Of a DNA stretch of 64,000 bases, positions 33,400-44,213 are shown piece by piece; the stretch's first letter is position 1, and each line of letters begins with the position of its first letter. This DNA comes from Bactericera cockerelli. Its lineage: Eukaryota > Arthropoda > Insecta > Hemiptera > Triozidae. The stretch lies in assembly GCA_024516035.1 (NCBI GenBank), contig CM044964.1, positions 18,419,084 to 18,483,083 of the forward strand. The letters are read 5' to 3'. A model generated the notes under the pieces. The model saw nothing but the letters and a program-made list of their open reading frames with translations, was not told the origin of the DNA and searched no databases. The translations under genes and the position numbers were made by a program.

Positions 33400-33580
33400 A
33401 ACGTTTTGCTTTTAGGTCATTCGGTGATGGAAGCTTTACCCTTTTTTCGCTGGCAACTCATGAGCCAGATACCTGTTTTTGTAGCCAGCTTGGCTACAGC
33501 TGGAGGGGAGAATGATGGTCTCCAGCCAACTCTATTGCATAGTTGGCTCGTCCTGAACCACATATTTCTATGTGCATCTA
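33400..33580 (-). repeat. dispersed repeat family I copy
   Basis: Inverted relative to 20880-21010: GTAGCCAGCTTGGCTACAGC, TGGAGGGGAGAATGATGGTC and GGCTCGTCCTGAACCACATA are shared. The 122-residue plus-strand frame across it is coincidental. Confidence 0.6.
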
Positions 33581-34061
33581 TTGTTGTACATAGCCTTCTT
33601 ATTATGGCTTTCTTACATTCTGAACTTCCTCTTAGCTTTGCTCATGCTGTTGGCTTTGCTCTCCGTTGCTTTCTTAGGCTCTGTTCTGTTTCTCATCAAC
33701 TCCACTTGCTTGTCGTGCTTCTTTTTCTGTAACATTATTAAAAAGAAAACATTTTCTATATTAATTTTTTAAAAAGTAGAAGCTCTTGTTTTTTCTCACA
33801 GCATCTAAACTTATAAGAACAATCTCTTTTCATTAATTAATGTTTAATAGTCTTTTTTTTATTCTGTATGGCCTTGAAAAAACGCATAAATAACAATTAC
33901 AAACAAAAGAAAAAATTGAAACAATGTAAACAATAAAAAGGAAGAAAAAAAAGAAGATCTCTTCCACCCAACCCTGATTTGGTGGAAGATATTAGTCTAT
34001 ACCTATGAGGTATTAGTATTACATGCCCTAAGATGCTCGACAGGGATTTTATACTTATATT

Positions 34062-34105
34062 TATTATAGTTGTGATATCACGAAAGTGATAACACAATTA
34101 TGATA
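34062..34105 (+). repeat. SINE family A tail fragment
   Basis: AGTTGTGATATCACGAAAGT and AACACAATTATGATAAC match the 3' end of family A; no head is present. Confidence 0.5.
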
Positions 34106-34539
34106 ACATCTACGATTCTGATCAGCTATCTAGTATCTACTATCAGCTATCAACTTGTAAATTCTACTAACATGTATTTTTTCTCTCTTTTTTTCATTTT
34201 CAGTATTTTTTCAATGTTCATCAAATTGCACCATGGGTTGCGTATGAAGAAAAAAAAAACTATTTATTGTTACTATTCGCTCATCACCAACTAGCCTTTG
34301 TTTTGAATTCAATGTTAATATTTATTTATTGACGTCATTAAATTAAATGATGTTTTGTTTGTGTGTTTGTGGTTTTAACCAAATAACCATTTGATTTGTT
34401 TCCTATCACATTAATTGTTTTTTATCGTTCCATTACTCTTGTCGAATTGTTCCGTTTTTTCGGGTTTTACGTTATTTGAGTTCTTTCATGTAAAATAAAT
34501 AGAAAAAGATTTGTTTCCTTCATTTTCAATTTTTTTTAT

Positions 34540-34687
34540 CGACCTCAATAGCTTGATCGATAAGTCGGCGGACTTGTAATCTGGAGGTCGGTGGTTCAAG
34601 TCCTGGGTTTCAGCGAAGATTTAGTAAAAGCGATATTGAGTACTGCTTGTGACGTCACGAAAGTATAATTAACGCAAACATGATAAC
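34540..34687 (+). repeat. SINE family A copy, full length
   Basis: The head has ATAGCTTGATCGATAAGTCG, GGACTTGTAATCTGGAGGTC and GGTTCAAGTCCTGG; the tail TGACGTCACGAAAGTATAAT and TTAACGCAAACATGATAAC. Confidence 0.8.
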
Positions 34688-34704
34688 TTTTTATTCAATT
34701 TTTT

Positions 34705-34800
34705 TCTGGACATGAGCATCAACTTAGGTTTTGTGTTTGTCAATCTGTCGGTCGGTCTGTCTGTCCGGCTGTCTGTGTGTTATTTGCATTCCTTGGAACG
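34705..34800 (+). repeat. dispersed repeat family H fragment
   Basis: TGAGCATCAACTTAGGTTTT, then (GTCT)n sequence and TTTGCATTCCTTGGAAC, corresponds to 23750-23800. Confidence 0.5.
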
Positions 34801-35659
34801 AGCATATACAATGAAACATCTACATATAAATATATACAGTATGTTTCAGAAAAGGTGGCCACCCCCTCGTAACTTTTGAACGCGACAGAATTTTTCAATT
34901 CTGTAAAGTCCTAGGTATAGGAAGTGCCCTATGTCCCATCCTGTGGTCATATTTATTTTTGGCCCCGGTCGGCCCTTCCGGCTTTTAGGCCATATTTTTT
35001 CATTTTTCTCGCGAATTTTAAATGGAATGCTATATTTTTTATTCCTGTTAATTAAAGTCTAAGTTAGGTTGAGTATAATGAGCTTTTAAAATTTTCAAAA
35101 ACCTCATCAGGGGCGGAGCTAGTAGGGTGCAAGTTTCAAAACTGTTACACCCTGTATTTCAGCGTTAGCTAGATTTTTTAGTACTTCTTTTATGTTCATA
35201 GGTTCAAAATATTGTTTTACACCATATGAAATCAAAAAAATATTCTTGTTTACTTCTAATCAGGGTCATAGTAAGGTTTTTGTAAAAGTACTTTTTTTCT
35301 CACGTCAATTTTTCCGTAAATTAATGGTGTTCTCGAAATTGGCATTTTTAGAGGTGAAAGTCTGCAGTGACATATGTTTTTTATGCTTTAAATCGAAAGA
35401 AAACTTAACGGAGAAGCGATTAAGGTCATAAAAAAAGCCATTTAACCTGCTAGTTTTTTCACGACAGTGTCCGGTAAAGTGGGTGAATTTCGTATTGGAT
35501 TTTTTTTTTTTTTTTTTTTTTTTTGAGGAAACACAATTGGCATAGAAAATAAATAATACCTAATAAGGGAATAATACTTAAATTTTTCTCTTAAATTTCG
35601 AGATAATTAGATTTTTATTTAGAGACCTGGTATTCATTACTAGCAACACCAGTATGATT

Positions 35660-35885
35660 TTTTTTTTTTTTAATTTGGGTTTAATATCGCGTTTCAACTG
35701 CATGGTCATATCATAACGGGGGTGTTACCCTCCATTCGCAAGAAACTCACCAACCTCCTAAACACATTTATCTCACCCATCCTGGGTTAGGCCGGAATAC
35801 CAGCATCACGAAGTCATCTCCTGGCTAGACGTTGCTTAACTTCTGTGATCCTACAAGAATCGTTGCATTCAAAGCGCCATCGGAC
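35660..35885 (-). repeat. 5S rRNA-derived SINE
   Basis: On the minus strand: GCGCTTTGAATGCAACGATT head, GTTAAGCAACGTCTAGCCAG box region, a core (GGGTGAGATAAATGTGTTTA), CGTTATGATATGACCATGCA and a poly-A tail (T-run about 35660-35672). It lacks the GGATGGGTGAC element, so it is partly deleted. Confidence 0.75.
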
Positions 35886-35914
35886 TGACTCCAGAATTAT
35901 TTTTTTTTTTTTTT

Positions 35915-36172
35915 TTTTTAAGTGGGGTTTAACGTCGCTTTCAACTGCCATGGTCATATCACGACGGGGGTTTTACCCTCCATTCGCAGGAAACTCACAA
36001 ACCTGCTACTCACATTGACCTCACCCAGCCTGAGTGGGGCCGGGAAAAGCCAGCGTCACGAGAATTAGAATTTGAATGGTCACCCATCCAAGTCTTAACC
36101 TCGCTGGATGTCGCTTAACTTCGGTGTACTGAAGGGAACCGGTGTATTCAACATGCCATCGACGCTGGCAAC
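35915..36172 (-). repeat. 5S rRNA-derived SINE, well preserved
   Basis: On the minus strand from 36172: CGTCGATGGCATGTTGAATA, GGTTCCCTTCAGTACACCGA, AGTTAAGCGACATCCAGCGA, GGTTAAGACTTGGATGGGTG; these follow the 5S rRNA order with its internal promoter (box A AGTTAAGC, IE GATGGGTGAC). The core (GCTGGGTGAGGTCAATGTGA) and 3' end (GTTAAACCCCACTT plus poly-A, T-run 35899-35918) follow. Confidence 0.9.
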
Positions 36173-37179
36173 TCCAGAATTATTGACAATGTGTTTTCTA
36201 CAGATTTTACCAACTTACCAACTAAAATTGTCTCAAGAGGGGACCCCTAGGCCGACTTTAGAAGCAGCATTATCCGATAATTATTTTTGATACAACTTGA
36301 ACTTTGAAAAGTGAAAAAAAGAGAGAGAGAAAAAAAAAAAAAAAAAAAATATCCGGCACTGATTTAGAATAAATAATTTTCATTTAATTTCGCATTTAGT
36401 TATGTTTATTGAAGTATTATTCCCTTATTAGATATTATTTATTTTCTATGCCAATTGTGTTTCCTCAACAAAAAAAATCCAATACGAAATTCACCCACTT
36501 TACCGGACACTGTCGTGAAAAAACTAGCAGGTTAAATGGCTTTTTTTATGATCTTAATCGCTTCTCCGTTAAGTTTTCTTTCGATTTCAAGCATAAAAAA
36601 CATATGTCACTGCAGACTTTCACCTCTAAAAATGCCAATTTCGAGAACACCATTAATTTACGGAAAAATTGACGTGAGAAAAAAAGTACTTTTACAAAAA
36701 CCTTACTATGACCCTGATTAGAAGTAAACAAGAATATTCTTTTTTGATTTCATATGCTGTAAAACAATATTTTGAACCTATGAACATAAAAAAAGTACTA
36801 AAAAATCTAACTAACGCTGAAATACAGGGTGTAACAGTTTTGAAACTTGCACCCTACTAGCTCCGCCCCTGATAAGGTTTTTGAAAATTTTAAAAGCTCA
36901 TTATACTCAGCCTAACTTAGACTTTAATTAACAGGAATAAAAAATATAGCATTCCATTTAAAATTCGCGAGAAAAATGAAAAAATATGGCCTAAAAGCCG
37001 GAAGGGCCAACCGGGGCCAAAAATAAATATAACCACAGGATGGGCCATAGGGCACTTCCTATACCTAGGACTTTACAGAATTGAAAAATTCCGTCGCGTT
37101 CAAAAGTTACGAGGGGGTGGCCACCTTTTCTGAAACATACTGTATATAAAACATCAACAAAGAAACTACTACAAGATTC

Positions 37180-37330
37180 TTACACAAATTCACGAGGATT
37201 GGGTTGGTCGGGCAATGGCCGACATCATGAGGGTTTAAACTTTGGGTTACCCGCCAATCGTTCACCTCGCTGAACGTGGCTTAACTACTACGATCTTACG
37301 ACACCTGGTGAGTTCAATAGGCTGCACCCG
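37180..37330 (-). repeat. degenerate 5S rRNA-derived SINE
   Basis: A TTAAGCCACGTTCAGCGAGG box region and a CAATGGCCGACATCATGAGG stretch (plus strand) remain of the 5S-like head. It lies just outside the foldback element's right end. Confidence 0.5.
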
Positions 37331-38324
37331 AGTTACGGCTCGAGGCATGGCTCTATTTTTATTTATTTCTTAATACAATGAGGCATTGGCGTAAATTGTT
37401 TCCGGCCTGAATTTGGTGTCCGCGATCAACGTGTCATTAATGATGGAATCAACATTTCTTTTCAATTATGAATGCCGATTTGCAGAGCCAATATTTAGAA
37501 GATACAATGTAATGTACCCTATATATTTATTAGGTACCATTTTATACACACACAAAGCGCAACATTATTACATTATTTAACGCGCACGGAATAAAATCAG
37601 CGAACATTTACATACATTAAGTCGCAACACGACTTCGCAAATCCGTTTATACATTGGAATAATACATACATAGAAATCAGGCCTGGTTTTAAAAGGGTGT
37701 TTGAGGAGCTAAAAGTAAAAGCACCTCCTCCCAATATTCAAACATGTAACTTCGTAAAGAAGAAAACACAGCGTAAATAAAATTGGCGATAATCCATCTC
37801 GTTCGAATGGCGATCAAAGTTCCAAAAGCTTCTTAATCCAAAAAAATATCAATCGCCATTCAACGAGGAAATGTTATAAGCATTATGGGCAAAGTGGCAT
37901 TCCTGATGGTGTGCTTTTCGTAGAGCTGTTCTATATTTAAAAAATACATGTTTACATTTTTATTGTAATAGAAATGTAATACTAAAATAATATAATTGAG
38001 GAAAAATCTCTGAACAAAAAGAAATGTATTTACTTACTGTAGTAATTCTGGGAAAAGGTTATAACAACCCTTTTATTATTCCTTAGCAAAAAATCACAGA
38101 AAAAAATTGAGAACAAAAGATTTTTCCGTTTGAAAAATTGTCAGCGTAATTCCAGGAATAAATAATTATTGAAATTTTTAAACGGAGGATTTTTCTTGTT
38201 GATCAAAGAACTAAAGGAAGTATTGAATTTGACAGGCTGTGGCCCGCAGGACAAAAAAAGGAGGCAATCCTTTATTCAATCAAAGAAGAACTGAATAAAA
38301 AACTAAATTTAATGAATTTATATA
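37331..38324. other. non-coding stretch, nothing recognised
   Basis: AT-rich sequence without a supported gene, RNA or repeat copy. Confidence 0.5.
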
Positions 38325-38580
38325 ATAATAATAACTCTTTATTGACAAGAATAATATTGACAAAGGGCGTGATTATTGCCTGAGGCAATCTCTGCCATCA
38401 AACCCATTTTCTTGTAGTACAAAATCTCTTCCACCGAAAGGGTTGGGTGGAAGAGATTGCCATAGGCACTAACCCCGCCCTTTAGTTAGGATATATGTAT
38501 TTATTTTGTTTATTTTTTTTCTTGTTTATATTATTAATATTGTCAATTTTTCTATTTAATTTTTACCATTATTTGTCTAT
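38325..38580. repeat. two LINE 3' tails in inverted orientation
   Basis: Minus-oriented tail at 38325-38400 ((ATA)n, CTCTTTATTGACAAG, GTGATTATTGCCTGAGGCAA). Plus-oriented tail at 38430-38580 (GGGTTGGGTGGAAGAGATTG, CCATAGGCACTAACCCCGCC, TTAGGATATATG). Together they bring two insertions head-on next to the transposon at 38584. Confidence 0.6.
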
Positions 38581-38583
38581 ATA

Positions 38584-40376
38584 CAGAGTGTCCACTTTTA
38601 ATGTGCGCCATAGGAAAAATACATGTAAAAACAGTTTTTCTTGTCTCAAAAGTCGCCATTAAGTATTTTAATTAAACCAAATATGTTAACTCATGTATTT
38701 TTATCTGAAGAATCCACTGGTGGTAATTTCATACACCTGGGACTTACAGTTAAAAAGTTAAGGGTTCGAAATCCGAGAAATGTGTTATGTTTGAAACTCA
38801 ACATTTTTGTACAATTGGATACTCTATTTTATGTATTTTTTCACGAGAAATTGATTGGTAATATTTTCAATTACCTGGGGTTTACAGTGAAAAAAATCTG
38901 GGTTCGAAACCGAGTAATTGCGTTATGTTTGAAACTCAATATTTTCGTAAACCTGGATACCTACCGGGTTTCTGGTTTTACTAACTGTGATACCCTATTT
39001 TAGCATTCTTTAACTTTATTTGTGTATTTTTTCAATAGAAATAACGATTTCTGCTTCTTTTGTCCGAAGAAGACTAACTGAAAAAAGGCGTGTTTTAAAC
39101 TTGAATTCATGACTTTGTAAAAAAGAACAACTGATAATCAGTTTATGGGTAGGTACTTACTGATATTGAAGTTAGATTCGATTTTCAGACGAATCTAGTT
39201 TAAATCTGACACACGCTCCCAATTTTCAAAACTCACTGATGTGGGCCAAAGAAAATCCTCTACTCTTGGTACAGCCTCATACTCAGTACCCACAAAAAGT
39301 AAACGTCTGGGCAGGAATAGTAGGACAACACATTATTGGTCCAATATTCTACAATGAAAGTCTAACTTCAGAACTCTTCCTCGACCTCTTTGTTCATGAA
39401 ATAGGTCCATTAATCACAAATTAATGTTATTGGTGAAAGAGAATTTTTTTTTCAAATGGACGGTTGTCCAGCCCACAACTCAAGATTAGTCAAAGATTTT
39501 TTACAAGCAGCATTTCCAGGAAGGGTGCTAGCTCACAATAGTGATATTGATTGGGCAGCAAGATCACCCGATCTATTCCCAAATGACTTTTTTATTTGGG
39601 GTTACCTAAAAGCAATACTTTATCACGAAGGTAAAACATACCCCAATGTAGAGGCATTGAAAGATGCCATCACTCAAGCATGCAACAACATAACAGCACG
39701 CCAATTGGCAAATGTTCGCAATGAATTTTACGACAGATTGGGATATTGTGTTGCTGCTGATGGAGATATCTTTGAAAATCGAATCTAACTTCAATATCAG
39801 TAAGTACCTGCCCATAAACTGATTATCAGTTGTTCTTTTTTACAAAGTCATGAATTCAAGTTTAAAACACGCCTTTTTTCAGTAGGTCTTCTTCGGACAA
39901 AAGAAGCAGAAATCGTTATTTCTATTGAAAAAATACACAAATAAAGTTAAAGAATGCTAAAATAGGATATAACAGTTAGTAAAACCAGAAACCAGGTAGG
40001 TATCCAGGCTTACGAAAATATTGAGTTTCAAACATAACGCAATTACTCGGTTTCGAACCCAGAACTTTTTAATTGTAAACCCCAGGTAATTGAAAATATT
40101 ACCAATCAATTTCTCGTGAAAAAATACATAAAATAGAGTATCCAATTGTACAAAAATGTTGAGTTTCAAACATAACACATTTCTCGGATTTCGAACCCTT
40201 AACTTTTTAACTGTAAGTCCCAGGTGTATGAAAGTACCACCAGTGGATTCTTCAGATAAAAATACATGAGTTAACATATTCGGTTTAATTAAAATACTTA
40301 ATGGCGACTTTTGAGATAAGAAAAACTGTTTTTACATGTATTTTTCCTATGGCGCACATTAAAAGTGGACACTCTG
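38584..40376 (+). mobile_element. 1.8-kb Tc1/mariner-superfamily element with ~600-bp TIRs (DD41D type)
   Basis: Ends are CAGAGTGTCCACTTTTAATG at 38584 and its complement at 40376, flanked by TA(TA). The inverted repeats occupy about 38584-39190 and 39785-40376, so nearly two thirds of the element is repeat. Between and partly overlapping them is a C-terminal transposase fragment (39182-39788). Confidence 0.92.
39182..39788 (+). pseudogene. Tc1/mariner-type transposase, catalytic domain only (DD41D)
   Basis: The frame from 39182 reads FSDESS (first catalytic Asp, codon 39188-39190), MWAKENP and VNVWAGIVGQHIIGPIF. A stop at 39422-39424 and a +1 shift across a T-run near 39445 precede the second part, FQMDGCPAH (second Asp) and WAARSPDLFPNDFFIWGYLK (third Asp in PND). 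I count 41 residues between the second and third Asp, a DD41D spacing reported for the rosa/Visitor-type lineage, as opposed to 34 in mariner. The N-terminal helix-turn-helix region is absent, its place taken by the left inverted repeat. The protein is defective. Confidence 0.88.
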
Positions 40377-40444
40377 TATATGTTCTACCTACTAATAAAG
40401 CGTTTCTAAATAAATAAACCGCACTCATATTTTTTAATATTATT

Positions 40445-40690
40445 CTTATTACTTCCGCGAAATTTCTATTATTAGAACTTGGAATTAATGTGTTCGCTTT
40501 TGTAAATAAAAATACTTTTTTGCTCCGATTTCAATTTTCTTAATATTTCTGGAGATACAAGTGATTTTGAATAAAATCTCAAAATTGCCAAGTGTGAACC
40601 AATCACGAGGAAGTATTGTGTCCATAATTGGCCGTGTATTTTTCCTAGATTCGGGCTTGATAGCACATAACATAGGTATATCATCTAGGT
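40445..40690 (+). repeat. dispersed repeat family H, partial copy
   Basis: It starts ATTACTTCCGCGAAATTTCT and contains TTTTTTGCTCCGATTTCAAT, GGAGATACAAGTGATTTTG and GAGGAAGTATTGTGTCCAT: the two ends of family H joined with the middle missing. Confidence 0.65.
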
Positions 40691-40844
40691 ACGTCAAGAA
40701 GGTATGTACCATGTACCTATATGTAACCTGAGTATTTTCTCATTCGTTCAGATGTGTGTTTGTTGATTTTGTTTTAATGTTTACGCTCGGATTTTGTTTT
40801 AATGCCCTCAATTATTCACTGACGATTGGTAGTAAAATTTATTT

Positions 40845-41170
40845 TGAGTTGCCTGGGGCCAAATTATTTGAGAGACAGTCTGGCTTATCTCAAATTCTGT
40901 CCTGTTCTATAATTGGGCCCCTATTCTTTCGATATAGTGGTGTGAGACAACGTCAGGTGTTGCGTTGCCTGGTATGGACATAAGGCCAAATTATTAAAGA
41001 GACAGTCTGGCTTATCTCAAATACTGCCTGTTTTATATGTCATTTTGGATGTCAAAGCAATTCTGCGTTGCCTGGCATGGACATAAGGCCAAATTATTTG
41101 AGGAAAATCTGCCTTATCTCAAATTCTGTCCTGTTTTATATTATGTCATTTTGGATGTCAAAGTAATAAT
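40845..41170 (+). repeat. ~105-115-bp tandem repeat, three units
   Basis: Each unit has GTTGCCTGG, AAGGCCAAATTATT, AGTCTGGCTTATCTCAAA(T/A)T and CTGCCTGTTTTAT or the like; units two and three also share GTCATTTTGGATGTCAAAG. The 75-residue frame over the first unit has no family resemblance. Confidence 0.75.
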
Positions 41171-41384
41171 TTTCAGTAACAAGTAATCCACCTTATCGAT
41201 GAAGCTACTGAGGTCGGTTCTTTATTTAATTGTTTGAAATGAGACCCTAACTCTTATAGCTAATTATAAAAAAAATACATAATTATAATAATTTTATTGA
41301 TTTATGTAATATTTTGATGATGGGGTCCTTGCATTTTACTATTTTCAAGTCTTTTAACAGTCTTACAAACATGAAATAACACTC

Positions 41385-41572
41385 TTTTGTGTATAACACT
41401 CTTTAGTGGAAGGTAACCACCAGGCAAAGTTTGCATAAAGTATTTTCTAGTCTTATTATTATGTGGTCACAAACTCAAATTAATGAGGAATTGATGCACT
41501 GGGTGGGATTCGAACCAACGGATCCATACACTACCTGGCCTAGCGCTTGAACCACTTGACTACCAGACATGA
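41385..41572 (-). repeat. SINE family D copy
   Basis: Left: CACTCTTTAGTGGAAGGTAA (tail); right: GGGATTCGAACCAACGGATC and CTACCTGGCCTAGCGC (inverted tRNA-like head). Confidence 0.75.
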
Positions 41573-41921
41573 TGGCATTTTGTTTCTTTGTAACACAGGT
41601 ATTTCAGAACTTTTATATTTTATACACTATACACTACATAGAGTACTCTATATACGGTGCTTTCTTTCTATGTAGTTTCCGTGTCTTCAGGATTTTCCAC
41701 GAAGTGAAAAGCACACAATAAAGTTTTCTGTGTTTCAGATGCGTGCTGTGCTTACTCCTGTTTTACATGAGTTTTACATAGTTATCTATGTAAAATTGTA
41801 TATACATTGCATTATGAATGTAAACATGAGTACATGATGTATACTTGTTGTAGATGTATAGTGTATTGTTGTATACCATATCAGTAGATATTGAAATACT
41901 CATATATTATGGACATAATAT

Positions 41922-42115
41922 CACTCTTTAGTGGAAGGTAACCACCAGGCGGTGTTAATGCTCAAAACATTGTTTAACACCTAAGACTCAGAGTCTCATT
42001 ATTTTGTGTTCAAAAACTCAAAATTAATGAGGAAAATTCATACACTGGGAGGGATTCGAACCAACGGATCCCTACCTGGATGACCAGGCTAGCGCGTTAA
42101 CCACTTGACTACCAG
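41922..42115 (-). repeat. SINE family D copy, full length
   Basis: CACTCTTTAGTGGAAGGTAA to CACTTGACTACCAGTGTAT. Box B reads GGTTCGAATCCCTCCCAGTG on the minus strand. It lies 350 bp from the copy at 41385, same orientation. Confidence 0.8.
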
Positions 42116-42194
42116 TGTATACGTTATACGAGTAATACGAGTACGTTCAGTTCAAAATCGTAGCTGTACTTCTATGTACGTGTAATGTAACGTA

Positions 42195-43455
42195 GGACTT
42201 TTTCAATATTATTCATAGGTACATATTACAAAAAACATTGCCAATTATGGACACAATACTTCCTCGTGATTGTTTCACATTGTATACCTACACGTGGCAA
42301 TTTTGAATTTTTTTAGTAATTCACTTGTATCTCCAAAACCGTTTAACTGCTTTTCTTTAAATTTGTTTTATATGGAAGAACACCATTTTTCCTACATTCT
42401 AGAAATCTAGATTCTGCAAAAAATTCTGCATCGGCAAGTCGAAGAACCTCATTTTTTCACTTTTTTGTCTCTTTTTTTTGTTTGTTTTTCTTATATTTCA
42501 GAGCCAAATCATAATTAATTAAAAAAATAATTATAAATATATTATGTAGAATAATAATAAAAAATAAGAATATATCAAACCATTATTGTTCCTATACTAT
42601 TATAATGAAGTGAGACCTGGGCACCTACTAAACAAATAGAACAGAAATTTCAGACTTTTGAGAACAAAATATTGAGTAGAATTTTTGGTCCTACCAGAGA
42701 TGAGATAACAGGACAGTGGAGAATTAAGAAAAAAGCTGAAATCTGGCAGCTGTACAATGAAACCCTGATAGCAAACCGAGTGAAAATAAACATAAACATC
42801 ATGAGACGGGCTGATGGTCATGTGGCTCGAGCAGATAATAGTTCCATCATACGAAAAACTTTAGAACTAAATTACGAGGAAGGAAGAAGTAGAGGAAGAT
42901 CGAGAAGAAGATGGGAAGACAATGTAACGAAATGGTATAATAAAGACAGAGAACAATCACCCATATCAGAAGAGAACTGGATAGAAGCAGCAAAGGACAG
43001 AACAAGATGGAGGAGGATGCTCGTGAGAGGTTTTGGGCCTTCAAGGCCTGCTACAACCCGCTAGTAAGTAAGTAAGAACAATAATATGCATGTATATAAA
43101 AAATTCATCGAAATCGGGTGTACCGTTCACAAGATATGGCCGTTCAAGTAAAAAGTTAGTGGTCAGGCGCATGGTCTCTATCACCAAGAACCGCTAAGGC
43201 GAAGTTGATGAATTTAAAATGGGACTATGTATATGTAGAATGTCTCCTATATGTTTACATAATTTCGTCGAAATCCCTTCAGTAGTTACCGAGATTTGTG
43301 CGTTACAAGGAATATTTTTAACAGACGGACGCACAAAACCAAAGTTGCTCAAGAGTTTATGAAACGTCCAGATATACGAAAAAAATAAAATCGGAGCAAA
43401 AAAATATCGAACACAATACTTCCGAGTCCTAATATTAGAAATTTCTCGGAAGTAA
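42195..43455 (-). repeat. dispersed repeat family H copy, split by an RTE-like LINE fragment
   Basis: Blocks of family H run in inverted order on both sides of the LINE fragment: 43078-43455 (TTTTTTTGCTCCGATTT, TCTGGACGTTTCAT, TATAGGAGACATTC, CTTAGCGGTTCTTG) and 42195-42430 (AATGTAGGAAAAATGG, GGAGATACAAGTGAATTAC, GAGGAAGTATTGTGTCCAT). In the copy at 23680 these blocks are contiguous. Confidence 0.7.
42608..43064 (+). pseudogene. RTE-like non-LTR ORF2, C-terminal fragment
   Basis: The frame opens at about 42608 with SETWAPTKQIEQKFQTFENK and ILSRIFGP, then has WRIKKKAEIWQLY, MRRADGHVARA, RGRSRRRWEDNV and AAKDRTRWRRMLVRGFGPSR before a stop. The order RIFGP, GHVAR, G-R-RW-D and A-DR--WR is the signature C-terminus of RTE/BovB-like and related ORF2 proteins. 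The 3' end runs straight into (TAAG)n, the simple-repeat tail typical of RTE elements. Everything upstream (endonuclease, RT) is missing. Confidence 0.85.
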
Positions 43456-43947
43456 AATACCTCATACCTATTTACAACCTAAACTACCATGGATATTGTA
43501 TCTTCTTCTACTGGCAAGTAATACCCAAGTTTATCATATTTATTGTTTTTCCTTCTCGATTTACTTCCAATATGTGTTCTCCTTTCTTTCTCACTTCCTT
43601 TTTCCATCTCTCCCCACTCCTTCTCAGTTCCAACAAGTTTGTCGTTTCCGCGGCCTATCTCACCATATGCGCGCCGTATTTTGCTAACTTTTCCTTCTGC
43701 ACTAACTCACTTTTCTTTCCTCTTTGCATTTAGAAAGCCTTTTCTGCCTTCTGCCCCTTCCACCTGTACTTATTTTCTTATTTGTTTTCATATTACCCAC
43801 ATTCCTTGCCATGTCGCTTAAACATGTCTTTCACCCATTTCTGTCTTATGAATTTTACAGGCAACTTCTTGTTACATTTTCTTGGGCTGTTTGTTTGCTT
43901 GAAAGTTTCATGTTGGATGTGAGGTTAGTGCTATGTAAGAATATTTT
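43456..43947. other. non-coding, pyrimidine-rich stretch
   Basis: CT- and T-rich sequence with three overlapping short hydrophobic frames. None shows conserved domains or splice context; I see no gene. Confidence 0.5.
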
Positions 43948-44165
43948 GTCAGTGATCTTCAAGGCAGCGTACTCGTAACCAGGGGATAGGAGGTTCAATT
44001 CCCCGAAAATGGTTGATTTCAGTTACGGTGATTCACACCACATCAGGTTGCAAAAAAATGTAATCAAAAATTATTTCGGAAAATCAACCTTATCAGCTTG
44101 ATTGATAAGGCAGGTGACTTGTGGCCGGGAAGTGGGTGATTCAAGTCCCATTATATGGTTATTTT
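43948..44165 (+). repeat. two SINE family A-like copies in tandem
   Basis: 43948-44060 carries a weak tRNA-like head (GTACTCGTAACCAGGGGAT, GGTTCAATTCCCCG). 44085-44165 is a clearer family A head (ATCAGCTTGATTGATAAGGC, GATTCAAGTCCCA). Confidence 0.6.
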
Positions 44166-44213
44166 GATTGGGCTAGCTTTGAATAGTTTATTTTATTATG
44201 AATATTTGATGTA

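Larger units (their letters stand above)
34837..37142. mobile_element. 2.3-kb foldback element with ~670-bp arms; two 5S SINEs in the loop
   Basis: Ends are CAGTATGTTTCAGAAAAGG at 34837 and its complement at 37142, flanked by TATA on both sides (TA duplication). The arms (34837 to about 35505; about 36405 to 37142) are nearly identical inverted copies: open frames in one arm mirror those in the other. The loop holds two minus-strand 5S SINEs (35660-35885 and 35915-36172), each with its A-tail to the left. No transposase is present. Confidence 0.88.

Noticed and set aside
33364..33732. 122-residue hydrophobic frame that looks membrane-like
   Set aside because: Its first half is dispersed repeat family I and the rest is T-rich; no homologous family is recognised.
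36409..36672. 87-residue frame mirrored at 35192-35431
   Set aside because: Inverted-repeat arms of the foldback element, not coding.
38641..39003. 120-residue frame, mirrored by 40277-39957
   Set aside because: Both lie in the long inverted repeats of the DD41D element and read the same sequence; no domain is recognised.
42600..43085. target-site duplication around the RTE fragment (ATTATTGTTC and GAACAATAAT)
   Set aside because: These two are inverted rather than direct repeats, so they do not qualify as a target duplication.
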